This document shows positions 24,544 through 32,426 of a stretch of DNA of 64,000 nucleotides, piece after piece; position 1 is the first letter of the stretch, and every line of letters starts with the position of its first letter. The position numbers and the translations under genes are program-made. The DNA comes from Actinacidiphila glaucinigra (GTDB lineage: Bacteria > Actinomycetota > Actinomycetes > Streptomycetales > Streptomycetaceae). A model generated the notes under the pieces. That model saw only the letters and a program-made list of their open reading frames with translations, did not search any database and was not told the DNA's origin. Location of the stretch: NCBI RefSeq assembly GCF_900188405.1, contig NZ_FZOF01000027.1:1-64000 (forward strand). The letters are read 5' to 3'.

Positions 24544-25087
24544 TTTCTTGTTCCTTCCCTGCGTGTTGCGGCGTCGCTGCAGGTGGTCTGTCGATCAGGT
24601 GCCGGTCGACGCGGCGAACGAGGCCATCAGGGAGACCCCCGCAAATGGGACTGCCTCGCGTTCGCTAGGGAATGCGGCCGTCGCAATCCGGGGGAAGAGA
24701 CAGACGGCTTTCGCGCGCCGCGACCTTTCGGGAGCCCGGGCCTTGGATGTGAGTCGGGCAGCTCCTGCTCCGAGCGAAGGCCACTGGTTACGACGAACTC
24801 GCATCCAGCTTCTCAAAGAAAAAACGGGACTGTCAAGTCCTCTTTATCTCGGGGATCCCTGAACATCGCCTCAGGAAACCCACAGGTCAGAGGCAATCAT
24901 GTCCAGAACTGAAGCCGTGGAGTATGGACTGTGTAGCTCTTCGTAAAAGGGACGATCGTGGGCGGCGGAGTCTGGCGGCCAGAGGCCGTCCCGGGCGCCT
25001 GTACAGTGCCGGAACTACGACTGAACGGAGGCTGGCGACGGGCATGGCTGCCGCGCATCGCGGTCGCCGAGCGGTGCTTTCGCGGGG
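24544..25087. other. 544-base gap with operator and a possible MFS scrap
   Basis: On the minus strand, frame ending at 24595 reads VPFAGVSLMASFAAS just before a stop, which resembles the first helix of the neighbouring MFS protein (FFSAVVSLVAAFAAS), so it may be a recombination scrap. The GGAC-N6-GTCC site at 24827 lies beyond it, and a near-match GGACTGTGTAGCTC at 24926. Nothing else recognised. Confidence 0.35.
24827..24840. promoter_or_regulatory. Putative TetR operator GGACTGTCAAGTCC
   Basis: Perfect 5-bp arms (GGACT / AGTCC). Upstream of the SnoaL-MFS pair on the minus strand. Confidence 0.5.
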
Positions 25088-26473
25088 TCAGACGTGCAAG
25101 TGCAGCGGTTTGCCTGTCAGCGCGAGAGTCGCCTCACCGAGCGCCTCACCCTGTGTCGGGTAGGCGTGGACGTGGCCGGCGACGTCCTGAGGCCACGCTT
25201 CCCAGTTGTAGATGAGCTGCGCTTCCCCGATCTGCTCACTGATCCGGTCACCGATCATGTGAACACCGACGACTGCCCCGTCCTTCCTCCGGACGACCTT
25301 GACATGCCCTTCCGTTCTCAACGTCCGGCTACGAGCGTTGGTCGCGAGGTCGTAGACGACGAAGTCGACGTTCCCGGCCCCGTACGCCTGCTTGGCCTTG
25401 GCCTCCGTCAGGCCGACCGACGCGATCTCAGGGCGGGAGAAGGTGACCCGCGGGACACCGTCGTAGTCGATCGGCACAGCAGTCTTCCCGGCCACTCGGT
25501 CGGCGACGAGGATGCCCTCGGCGAAGCCGACGTGTGCAAGCTGCGGAGTGGGGACCAGGTCTCCGACAGCTGAGATGGTGGGGACGCTGGTGCGCATGTA
25601 CTCGTCGACCAGCACGTGCCCCTTGTCCATGACGACGCCCGCCTCTTCGAAACCCAGGCCTTGGGAAACAGGGCCTCGTCCGACGGCCACGAGCAGGAGG
25701 TCCGCTTCCAGCACCTTGCCGTCCGCCAGACGGACGCGGATGCCGTCCTGCGTGTACTCGCTGCCGACGAAGGGGACCCCGAGGTGGAGGGTGACACCCC
25801 GCTTGAGGAACTCCGTCTCCAACCGGCTGGAGACGCTCTCGTCCTCCGCCGGGACAAGGTGCGGCAGGGCTTCGACAACGGTGACCCGGGCTCCGAACGA
25901 CGACCACGCGGAGGCGAACTCGACGCCGATCACTCCGCCGCCGAGCACGATCACGGACTTGGGGACGTAGTCGAGGGTGAGAGCGTGGTCCGACGAGATC
26001 ACTCGCCGTCCGTCGATCTCGAGTCCGGGCAGGGTTCTCGGAACGGACCCGGTGGCGAGTACGACGTGGCGGCCCGTGAGTCGGCGGCCTCCGACATCGA
26101 CGGAGGTCGCCGAGGACAGTCGGCCCTCTCCTTCCACGTAGGTGATGCCACGTGCGTCGACAAGGCCGGTGAGCCCATTGCAGAGGCCTGAGACAACGCT
26201 GTTCTTGTAGGCGTGCAGGGCGTCCATGTCGATGCCTTGAAAAGACGAGCGCACCCCCACATCGCCGGCCTGGCGTGCCTGATCGGCCAGTTCCGCCGCA
26301 TGCAGCATGGCTTTGGTCGGGATGCAGCCGTTGTGGAGGCATGTGCCCCCGAGCTTGTGGCGTTCGACCAGGGCGACGCTGAGCCCGAGTTGGGCTCCGC
26401 GCAATGCGGCCGCGTACCCGGCGCTGCCGGCCCCGAAAACGACCATGTCGTATGGCTTTTCGTTGTCGCTCAT
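25088..26473 (-). CDS. Dihydrolipoyl dehydrogenase-like flavoprotein with catalytic His replaced by Tyr
   Basis: 461 residues from ATG 26473 (AAGGAG seven bases upstream). Pyridine nucleotide-disulfide oxidoreductase: FAD motif VVFGAGSAGYAAALRGAQLG, redox pair GGTCLHNGCIPTK (Cys45, Cys50), VLATGSVPRTLPG, NAD motif VIVLGGGVIGVEFAS, ISAVGDLVPTPQLAH, and a dimer interface domain. In lipoamide dehydrogenases the C-terminus has H-P-T...E (E. coli His444/Glu449). Here it reads HVHAYPTQGEALG: Tyr438 takes the catalytic His position while Glu443 is kept. The protein may therefore work on a different disulfide or act as a diaphorase (inference). No E1/E2 genes nearby. A GGACTGAACAGTCC palindrome lies 93 bases upstream. 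Confidence 0.9.
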   Translation of the reverse strand: MSDNEKPYDMVVFGAGSAGYAAALRGAQLGLSVALVERHKLGGTCLHNGCIPTKAMLHAAELADQARQAGDVGVRSSFQGIDMDALHAYKNSVVSGLCNGLTGLVDARGITYVEGEGRLSSATSVDVGGRRLTGRHVVLATGSVPRTLPGLEIDGRRVISSDHALTLDYVPKSVIVLGGGVIGVEFASAWSSFGARVTVVEALPHLVPAEDESVSSRLETEFLKRGVTLHLGVPFVGSEYTQDGIRVRLADGKVLEADLLLVAVGRGPVSQGLGFEEAGVVMDKGHVLVDEYMRTSVPTISAVGDLVPTPQLAHVGFAEGILVADRVAGKTAVPIDYDGVPRVTFSRPEIASVGLTEAKAKQAYGAGNVDFVVYDLATNARSRTLRTEGHVKVVRRKDGAVVGVHMIGDRISEQIGEAQLIYNWEAWPQDVAGHVHAYPTQGEALGEATLALTGKPLHLHV

Positions 26474-26565
26474 GTCATTGCTCCTTTGCGATCTGCCGGG
26501 CGTTCTCCCCGGTCGGCGCCGCCCCCGGTTGCGGCGGCACCTATACTGTGGCTCTCCACCCCAAA

Positions 26566-26579
26566 GGACTGAACAGTCC
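26566..26579. promoter_or_regulatory. Putative TetR operator GGACTGAACAGTCC
   Basis: Best palindrome of the set: 6-bp arms GGACTG / CAGTCC with AA between. About 30 bases farther from the gene, ctatactgt may be a -10-like element. Lies between the lipoamide-dehydrogenase-like gene and the TetR gene. Confidence 0.6.
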
Positions 26580-26728
26580 ATGTAGGGAGGAAAACGCAGG
26601 TGAAGTCGCCGAGCACCCTCCGGCCCTGACGATGGCGTCGGCCATGAAGCGGAGGGGCCGTCCGGCCTGCTGCCGCTCCGGGACAGCTGACGCAGAGAGA
26701 CCCCTCGTGCTGCCTCGTTCGCCGCGCA

Positions 26729-27325
26729 TCAGCCCACGGTGTACGTCTTCACGTGGGCCAGCGCCATATCCATGGCGATGCGCATCGGTTCGACGTCGCG
26801 TGCCATCTGGGCGAGCAAGTAGCTTCCCTGCAGTGCGGCCATCACGGACAAAGCGAGCTTTGCAGGATCGACCCCCTCCTTGAGCGAGCCGTTCTCCTGC
26901 ATTCGGCCCAGGCCGGCCGCAATCAGCTCTTGCCATTCGGCGAACTTCTCAGCGAGCAGGTTCCGGGCCGCGGGATCCTGAGGCGCACGGGATCCGACGA
27001 GCGCACCCAGAGCGCAGCCGTAGGCTCCGTCCTGGAGAGAGTTGAGGCGGATGATCGAATCGTTCCAGTCTTCCAGGGCCCGGAAGGAGCTCATCCGTTC
27101 CAAGTGCTGTTGGTCGCGGTGGAGAATCTGCTCGGCACGCAACTCGATCACACTGTGCACAAGCTCGTCTTTGTCCGCAAAACAGCGGTTGAACTGGGAC
27201 CTGCTGGTCCCGCTGACCGCTCGCACGTCATCCAAGGTCACCGAGTTGACACCCTTGACGTAGAAGAGGTCTGCAGCGGCCTGGATTATGCGAACACGTG
27301 CTGTAGCTCCGCTGGCGATCGCCAT
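26729..27325 (-). CDS. TetR-family regulator, sister 1
   Basis: 198 residues from ATG 27325 (AAGGGG six bases upstream). Helix-turn-helix at about 26-50: GVNSVTLDDVRAVSGTSRSQFNRCFADK. The ligand domain is of the LmrA/YxaF-like C-terminal type (LNSLQDGAYGCALGALVG, AALQGSYLLAQMARDVEPMR). Roughly two-thirds identical by eye to the TetR at 30848-31477, differing in the recognition helix (SRSQFNRCF versus SKSQLYRHF). Such proteins are repressors released by aromatic or electrophilic ligands. Likely binds the GGAC-N6-GTCC palindromes nearby (inference). Confidence 0.9.
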   Translation of the reverse strand: MAIASGATARVRIIQAAADLFYVKGVNSVTLDDVRAVSGTSRSQFNRCFADKDELVHSVIELRAEQILHRDQQHLERMSSFRALEDWNDSIIRLNSLQDGAYGCALGALVGSRAPQDPAARNLLAEKFAEWQELIAAGLGRMQENGSLKEGVDPAKLALSVMAALQGSYLLAQMARDVEPMRIAMDMALAHVKTYTVG

Positions 27326-27451
27326 TCTCTGCCCCTTCTGAGAGCTTTGGAATCGAGGCAGACGGATTTCGTCAATCCCACCCTGCCGCGACGTGCGCAC
27401 TTGCCGGCCGCCAGACTGCGGCCGCGCCTCGTTCCGCCGTAGGCGGGCGCC

Positions 27452-27793
27452 TCAGTTGTGGCTGTCGTCGACGGCCGGCGATCCGAGATCGAGGATCTCG
27501 CGGAACTGGGGGTGCTTGTCTATGAAGCGATCCACGACGGGGCACCGGTTGGTGACTGTCGCGCGTTCCTTCACCAGATCGCACAGCGCCTCGCGGATCA
27601 ACGCGGTCCCCAAGCCGCGTCCTCGGTAACCCTCCTGGACGTACGTGTGCGTCAGGCTGTACCGAGTGCCCTTGCGCTCGTAGGCGAGCAGCCCCGCATA
27701 ATCGCCGGCCTCTTGAACCTCGTAGAACCTGTTGTCTTCGTCCTTGACGACTCTGATCGAGCCGCTCGCGTCAGTCCACAGCACCTTGGTCAT
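27452..27793 (-). CDS. COG2388-type GNAT acetyltransferase, paralogue 2
   Basis: 113 residues, ATG 27793. Compact single-domain form: RFYEVQEAGDYAGLLAYERK, TRYSLTHTYVQEGYRGRGLG (acetyl-CoA loop G-Y-R-G-R-G-L-G), ATVTNRCPVVDRFIDKHPQF. It has the complete Q/R-x-x-G-x-G/A acetyl-CoA motif, unlike paralogue 1. Located just upstream of TetR sister 1 on the same strand, with an operator 65 bases before its start, so it may be co-regulated with it. Confidence 0.85.
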   Translation of the reverse strand: MTKVLWTDASGSIRVVKDEDNRFYEVQEAGDYAGLLAYERKGTRYSLTHTYVQEGYRGRGLGTALIREALCDLVKERATVTNRCPVVDRFIDKHPQFREILDLGSPAVDDSHN

Positions 27794-27857
27794 CGCCAGT
27801 TCCTGTATCCGTGCCGGCTCCGCCTGGACGACGGGGCAATCCTATCGACCACCGAGT

Positions 27858-27871
27858 GGACTAGATCGTCC
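27858..27871. promoter_or_regulatory. Putative TetR operator GGACTAGATCGTCC
   Basis: GGAC / GTCC arms, extended as GTGGAC...GTCCGC. 65 bases upstream of the GNAT gene at 27793. Confidence 0.5.
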
Positions 27872-27892
27872 GCTTGGAGGGGTGATGAGTCT

Positions 27893-28810
27893 TCATGGAC
27901 GAACGCGGATGATGGTCTTTCCCCTGACCCGCCCGGTCGGATTGAAAGCCGCGACGGCCTCATCGAGGGTCGCGACGTTGCCGATGACCGTGCGCAACCG
28001 TCCGTCCCGCACCCGCTGGACCACCTCACGCAACTGGACGCGGTCGGACTCGACGACAAAGTCGATGGCCAGACCGTCCACAGGTCGCGCCTCCGGCGGG
28101 CCGGCGATGGTCACCAGCGTTCCTCCTGCTCGAATCAGGCTCGTGGATCGCTTCCCTATGTCGCCACCGATGACGTCGAACACCAGATCAACTGCGCCGA
28201 CGTCTTCGAGCGTGTCGTTGTCCAGGTCGACGAACTCCGCCGCGCCGAAGTCGAGCGCCGTCTGACGATCGGCGGCCCGACCGGTGCCGATGATGTGAGC
28301 ACCCGCCTCGCGCGCGAGCTGCGTCACCATCGATCCGACTCCGCCGGCCGCGCCGTGCACGAGGACGCTCTGTCCCGGCTGAAGTCGCCCGTGCTCGAAA
28401 AGCCCCTGCCATGCCGTCAGGCCCGAGATCGGCAGGCTTGCGCCTACCGTGAAGGCGACATCGCCGGGCAGTGGCGCGAGGTTACGTGCTTCGACGGCCG
28501 CGTACTCCGCCAGTGTGCCGCCGCGAGTCCAGTCCGTGAGGCCGAAGACTCGCTGTCCCACGGACAGCCCCGTCGTGCCATAGCCGAGGGCACTGACCAC
28601 TCCGGCGAGCTCATGTCCGGGGATCGAAGGTGTTCGGTCGCGGCCAAGGCGGTCCGTCCAGTTCGAGGGCCACGTCAGCTCCCCCGGGGTGAATCCGGAC
28701 GCGTGAACCTCAACAAGCACATCGTTCCCGGCCGCCTCGGGCTTGGGACGCTCCGCCAGCCTCATCCCGGCCGTTCCCGCGGCCTGGTCGGCCACAACTA
28801 TCGCCTTCAT
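27893..28810 (-). CDS. NADPH-dependent quinone oxidoreductase, MDR superfamily (copy 2)
   Basis: 305 residues from ATG 28810, with GGGAGG upstream. Same architecture and nearly the same sequence as the gene at 18939: MKAIVVADQAAGTAGM, PSIPGHELAGVVSALGYGTT, SGLTAWQGLFEHGRLQPGQ, GAAGGVGSMV nucleotide motif, DLDNDTLEDVGAVDLVFDVIG. Two operator-like sites lie within 145 bases upstream. Presumably the copy under direct TetR control; reduces quinones or enones. Confidence 0.92.
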   Translation of the reverse strand: MKAIVVADQAAGTAGMRLAERPKPEAAGNDVLVEVHASGFTPGELTWPSNWTDRLGRDRTPSIPGHELAGVVSALGYGTTGLSVGQRVFGLTDWTRGGTLAEYAAVEARNLAPLPGDVAFTVGASLPISGLTAWQGLFEHGRLQPGQSVLVHGAAGGVGSMVTQLAREAGAHIIGTGRAADRQTALDFGAAEFVDLDNDTLEDVGAVDLVFDVIGGDIGKRSTSLIRAGGTLVTIAGPPEARPVDGLAIDFVVESDRVQLREVVQRVRDGRLRTVIGNVATLDEAVAAFNPTGRVRGKTIIRVRP

Positions 28811-29160
28811 CGAGTACCTCCCTGCAACCCGTAGTCGTCCGCGCGCCGCCCGCGGACAGCTACAGGCCCCAAAAGTGAACCAAAAGGTCCACAACATCGC
28901 TCCAACCTGGACTCTAACAGCATACTCAATTCATAAACTGGTCTGGATGGTCCACTCTTAGGCGCCCCGTGCTTCATCCCAGGACCCGGGACAGCCCCGC
29001 TGGCGCCTGCGGTCCGGGCTCCGGGCGACGGCGACGACGGACAGCGGGCTGGCGAACGAGCGGCCGGCTGGTCACCGCGGCCCCACGACCATGGGAACCG
29101 TGCGGGGCCGACGCGCAGCAGGTGGGTGCGGACTGCGCCACACCCTGCCATCGCCCGAGG
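28811..29160. other. 350-base gap, locally AT-rich, with operator-like sites
   Basis: 28861-28960 is clearly richer in A+T than its surroundings and contains the dyad at 28875-28892 and, at 28940-28953, a weaker site (minus strand GGACCATCCAGACC). This is the promoter of the quinone reductase. No gene seen in the remainder. Confidence 0.5.
28875..28892. promoter_or_regulatory. Putative TetR operator GTGAAC-CAAAAG-GTCCAC
   Basis: 18-bp dyad with one mismatch (GTGAAC versus GTGGAC); same N6 spacing as the other sites. 65 bases upstream of the quinone reductase start. Confidence 0.45.
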
Positions 29161-30204
29161 TCAGGGCTTGATGAGCACCTTCAGGCTCTTGCGGTCTGCC
29201 ATGTCCTGGTAACCCGTCGGGACGCCGTCGAGGTCGGTGATGGCGTCGAAGACCTTCCCGGGCTCAATCGTGCCGCTCAGGACGTCGGGCAGAAGTCCTT
29301 CGATGTAGGCGCGGGCCGGTGAGGGGCCGCCGGCCAGGCGGATGTTGTGGCGGAACAGGCTGCCGATGCCAATGGGTGCTTCCTCGTACTGAGGGGCACC
29401 GACCCGGCTGATGACCCCGCCTGGCCGGACGATGCCAAGGGCCTGATCGTAGGCGGGCCTGGTGCCGACGGCCTCCAGGACCACGTGCGAGCCGTATCCG
29501 CCGGTGAGTTCGCGGACCGCTTCCACCCCTTCTTCACCGCGGGCGGAGACGACATCGGTCGCGCCGAACTCGAGGCCAAGGTCGGTGCGCGCCTGATGGC
29601 GGCCCATGAGGACGATCTGCTCGGCACCCAGCCGTTTGGCAGACAGGACCGCCATCAGGCCGACGGCCCCGTCGCCGATCACGGTGACGCGGGTGCGCTC
29701 GTCGACTCCGCCTGACACGGCAGCGTGGTAGCCGGTGCAGAAGACGTCGGAGAGCGTCAGCAGGGAGGGGATGAGCGCCGAGTCCGCTTCGACGGGGAGC
29801 TTGACGAGGGTGCCGTCGGCCAGAGGAACGCGGATGGCTTCGGCCTGGGCACCCTCGTCCGTCTCGCCGTCCCAGAAGTTCGCCTGGGGGTGGATACAGG
29901 AGCTGGGCAGGCCCTGACGGCAGAACTCGCAGGTGTTGTCGGAGATGCTCCAGGGTGAGACAACCAGGTCGCCGCGCGAGACGGTGGTCACCTCCGAGCC
30001 GGTGTCTTCGACGATGCCGATGAACTCGTGGCCCATCCGTGCGGGACCGTCCTCGGGCTTCAGTGAGGCGTACGGCCACAGGTCGGTGCCGCAGACGCAG
30101 GATGCGGTGATCCGCACCAGGGCGTCCGTCGGGTACTTGATGACGGAATCGGGTACGTTCTCGACGCGGACGTCCCCAGCGCCGTACATGAGAGAAGCGC
30201 GCAT
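29161..30204 (-). CDS. Zinc-dependent alcohol dehydrogenase, MDR family
   Basis: 347 residues from ATG 30204 (AAAAGGAG upstream). Catalytic zinc ligands: Cys38 in CVCGTD and His59-Glu60 in ARMGHEFIG. The structural-zinc lobe is reduced to CEFCRQGLPSSC (three Cys). NAD(P) motif VIGDGAVGLMAVLSAKRLGA; substrate side VLEAVGTRPAYDQALG. Oxidises alcohols or reduces aldehydes in the cytoplasm. Divergent from TetR sister 2, with the 30508 palindrome between them. Confidence 0.9.
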   Translation of the reverse strand: MRASLMYGAGDVRVENVPDSVIKYPTDALVRITASCVCGTDLWPYASLKPEDGPARMGHEFIGIVEDTGSEVTTVSRGDLVVSPWSISDNTCEFCRQGLPSSCIHPQANFWDGETDEGAQAEAIRVPLADGTLVKLPVEADSALIPSLLTLSDVFCTGYHAAVSGGVDERTRVTVIGDGAVGLMAVLSAKRLGAEQIVLMGRHQARTDLGLEFGATDVVSARGEEGVEAVRELTGGYGSHVVLEAVGTRPAYDQALGIVRPGGVISRVGAPQYEEAPIGIGSLFRHNIRLAGGPSPARAYIEGLLPDVLSGTIEPGKVFDAITDLDGVPTGYQDMADRKSLKVLIKP

Positions 30205-30507
30205 CAGTGATACTCCTTTTCCAGGTGGTGCCCGAGGGAGTGGTGGTGCGTATCAGCCGGCCACGGAGCGGATACTGCTGCCGCCGGACTTGTTGCCTTC
30301 CATGTCGAGCCGAGGCGCACTGCTTCGCCCGCACCCCTCTCCAGTGGCCACGGACGCCGGCGTCGATTACGGAACAGAGTCGTTCACTGCGGCCGAGCCG
30401 TCAGGACACGCACTCGTCGAACGAACCGAACGCCACCGATAATCGTCGGGTATCAGCTCCATAAGACGTGGAGCCCGCGGTCCTCTTCCGTTATAACGCA
30501 AAAGAGA

Positions 30508-30521
30508 GGACCATGTAGTCC
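30508..30521. promoter_or_regulatory. Putative TetR operator GGACCATGTAGTCC
   Basis: Exact GGAC-N6-GTCC site, preceded by the AT-rich segment ttataacgcaaaagaga, in the gap between dehydrogenase and TetR sister 2. Could control either direction. Confidence 0.5.
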
Positions 30522-30695
30522 ATGAGGTGGGCGCCTGTGAATGTCACGACCGTCGGGATCCTCACCGTGCTCATGTGGGACCTGATGCGTGCCGGCGCGG
30601 GCCGCCGGCCGAAAGTCATCGTGCGGGGAAGCCGGGCCCGGATCCGCGCGTTCCCACGGTTCGCATCCAGCTGGAGGCGGAGGTGGTCCAGGTGA
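30522..30695 (+). CDS. Possible 57-residue small protein
   Basis: ATG directly abuts the operator; GAGAGGA lies 12 bases upstream. The frame has a hydrophobic centre (VTTVGILTVLMWDLM) and a strongly basic C-terminal half. Could be a small membrane peptide or chance. No family recognised. Confidence 0.2.
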   Translation: MRWAPVNVTTVGILTVLMWDLMRAGAGRRPKVIVRGSRARIRAFPRFASSWRRRWSR

Positions 30696-30847
30696 CAGAG
30701 AAGTCACGCGCATCTGCGAAGGCTGCACCTCATGCGCTCGACGCCCAGTTGGGCAGGGAGCGGCCGACCGATACCCCCGAGCGCGGGTCGGCACCGCTCT
30801 CGGGCTCTCCCGCAGACCCGGTGATCGCGCGTAGTAATATCGGGCAC

Positions 30848-31477
30848 ATGTCCGTAGATGATGCTCCAAGGCAAGAGCGGCGCCTGACCTCGCGTGGGGC
30901 TGTCACCCGCGACCGCATTGTTCAGGCCGCTGCCGACCTTTTCTACGTGAGGGGCGTCAACGCGGTCTCACTCGACGACGTACGAGCGACAAGCGGGACG
31001 AGTAAATCTCAGCTCTATCGCCACTTCGCGGACAAAGACCAGCTTGTCCACAGTGTCATCGAGCTGCGGACCGATCAAGTCCTGAACCGCGATCGCCAGA
31101 TGCTGGAGCGGATGAATTCCATTCGCGCGCTCGAACGGTGGAGTGACAAGCTCATCCATCTCAACTCTTTGCAGGACGGTGCCTACGGGTGCGCGTTGGG
31201 CTCGCTCGTCAGCGCCCGGGCGGCGCAGGACCCGACGTCGAGGAACAAGCTCGCCGAGACGTTCGCCGAGTGGCAGCAGCTCATCTCGGCAGGCTTGAAG
31301 CGCATGCAGGAGAACGGCTCGCTGCGTGAAGGGGCAGACCCGGAGCAGCTCGCCACCGCTGTCATGGCCGCCTTGCAGGGCGGCTACTTGCTGGCCCAGA
31401 CCGCCCAGGACGTCGAGCCGATGCGCATCTCCATGCAGATGGCGTTGAACTACGTACGTTCCTACGTCGTGGACTGA
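30848..31477 (+). CDS. TetR-family regulator, sister 2
   Basis: 209 residues from ATG 30848. Helix-turn-helix GVNAVSLDDVRATSGTSKSQ then LYRHFADKDQLVHSV, ligand domain with LNSLQDGAYGCALGSLVS and VMAALQGGYLLAQTAQDVEP. Closely related to sister 1 (26729). The stops of this gene and of the GNAT gene at 31487 are nine bases apart and convergent. An alternative upstream start at 30527 would add over 100 unrelated residues and is not supported. Confidence 0.9.
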   Translation: MSVDDAPRQERRLTSRGAVTRDRIVQAAADLFYVRGVNAVSLDDVRATSGTSKSQLYRHFADKDQLVHSVIELRTDQVLNRDRQMLERMNSIRALERWSDKLIHLNSLQDGAYGCALGSLVSARAAQDPTSRNKLAETFAEWQQLISAGLKRMQENGSLREGADPEQLATAVMAALQGGYLLAQTAQDVEPMRISMQMALNYVRSYVVD

Positions 31478-31486
31478 GTCGAACCC

Positions 31487-31834
31487 TCAGATCGATGAAG
31501 GCGAGACCCAGGTGCCTGAATGTTTCACGTCGACCAGGCTGACGTATTCGGGATTCTTGCGTATGAACCCGTCGACGACCGGGCAGTAATTTGAGATGGT
31601 GTTTCCGTGGATGCGCAAAAAGTCCAAGGTGCTCTTGATGAGGACGTTGGAGAGACCTTGTCCGCGGAATGCGTCGTAGATGACCGTGTGCATCAGCACT
31701 CGTCGATTGCCGATCACTCGATAACCCATATGGCCGGCCGTCTCACCGGCTACGGAGATCTCGTATCGATGCTCCTTCTCGTTGTTGCTCACCACCACGG
31801 ACGATTCCGCGTCCGAAAACAGCACGTCGGGCAT
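31487..31834 (-). CDS. COG2388-type GNAT acetyltransferase, paralogue 3
   Basis: 115 residues from ATG 31834, with GGAGG six bases upstream. Motifs: RYEISVAGETAGHMGYR, MHTVIYDAFRGQGLSNVLI (acetyl-CoA loop F-R-G-Q-G-L), NTISNYCPVVDGFIRKNPEY. Same compact form as paralogue 2. The island thus holds three members of this normally single or low-copy family, each within 130-300 bases of either a TetR gene or a palindrome. Confidence 0.83.
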   Translation of the reverse strand: MPDVLFSDAESSVVVSNNEKEHRYEISVAGETAGHMGYRVIGNRRVLMHTVIYDAFRGQGLSNVLIKSTLDFLRIHGNTISNYCPVVDGFIRKNPEYVSLVDVKHSGTWVSPSSI

Positions 31835-32426
31835 CTCGGTCCTCCAGCGCATCAGAAAGCCTCATAGTGGGTAAGTTGCCAAAAGTCGATCGGCGGCCGC
31901 CATGAAGAGGTTCAAACCTCTGATCGAATCAACGTGAAAGCCGCCTGCCCTGGCTTCGACTCGGCGCGCTACAGCCTAGATTAAGTGGACGAAACAGTCC
32001 AGTCCGTGTCCCTGGACCGGCATCCCGCCGGCGCATACCGCAACCCGTGGGCGAGGCTGCGCCCCCACTCGCATGCGGTGCCCCTCAACAGCCGCACTCC
32101 GCACCGTTCGGGGGAAGGTTCGCCCCTCCGCATCCTGCACGGGGCAACGCCGGACGGCCCCATCCATGGCGTACAGAAGCCGCCTTACGACTCACAGGCC
32201 ATGGCGGATACGCACACTGCGGTCACGTGCTTCTCGACGACGCCCCAGGGCTCGCAGGTCACGGATTCCACCTCAGCGGCGAGCCCCCTACAGGCAGACC
32301 TGCCGCCGACTGGGCCACCGCTCGGGTTCGCGCGCCGCCCCCAGTGGACGCGCGACCTGCTCTGCGACAGATAGGATTGTTACGTCTATCAGGGCATATC
32401 GCTCGACGATGGTCAGGAAGCGGCAG
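31835..32426. other. 590-base gap, promoter side of two divergent genes
   Basis: Contains the site at 31987-32000 and otherwise no gene I can support. A long frame reading into the SpoIIE protein from 32073 has no recognisable protein before 32427. Confidence 0.4.
31987..32000. promoter_or_regulatory. Putative TetR operator GGACGAAACAGTCC
   Basis: Exact GGAC-N6-GTCC site preceded by AT-rich tagattaagt. 153 bases upstream of GNAT paralogue 3 (minus). Confidence 0.5.

Larger units (their letters stand above)
30205..30847. other. 643-base divergent intergenic region
   Basis: Between the zinc dehydrogenase (minus) and TetR sister 2 (plus). Contains the palindrome at 30508-30521 and a short frame starting one base after it (30522). 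A long frame running into the TetR gene has no family similarity before 30848. Confidence 0.4.

Noticed and set aside
30453-30869. A 138-codon minus frame between the alcohol dehydrogenase and TetR genes
   Set aside because: Pro/Arg-rich shadow composition, overlaps the TetR start, no family.
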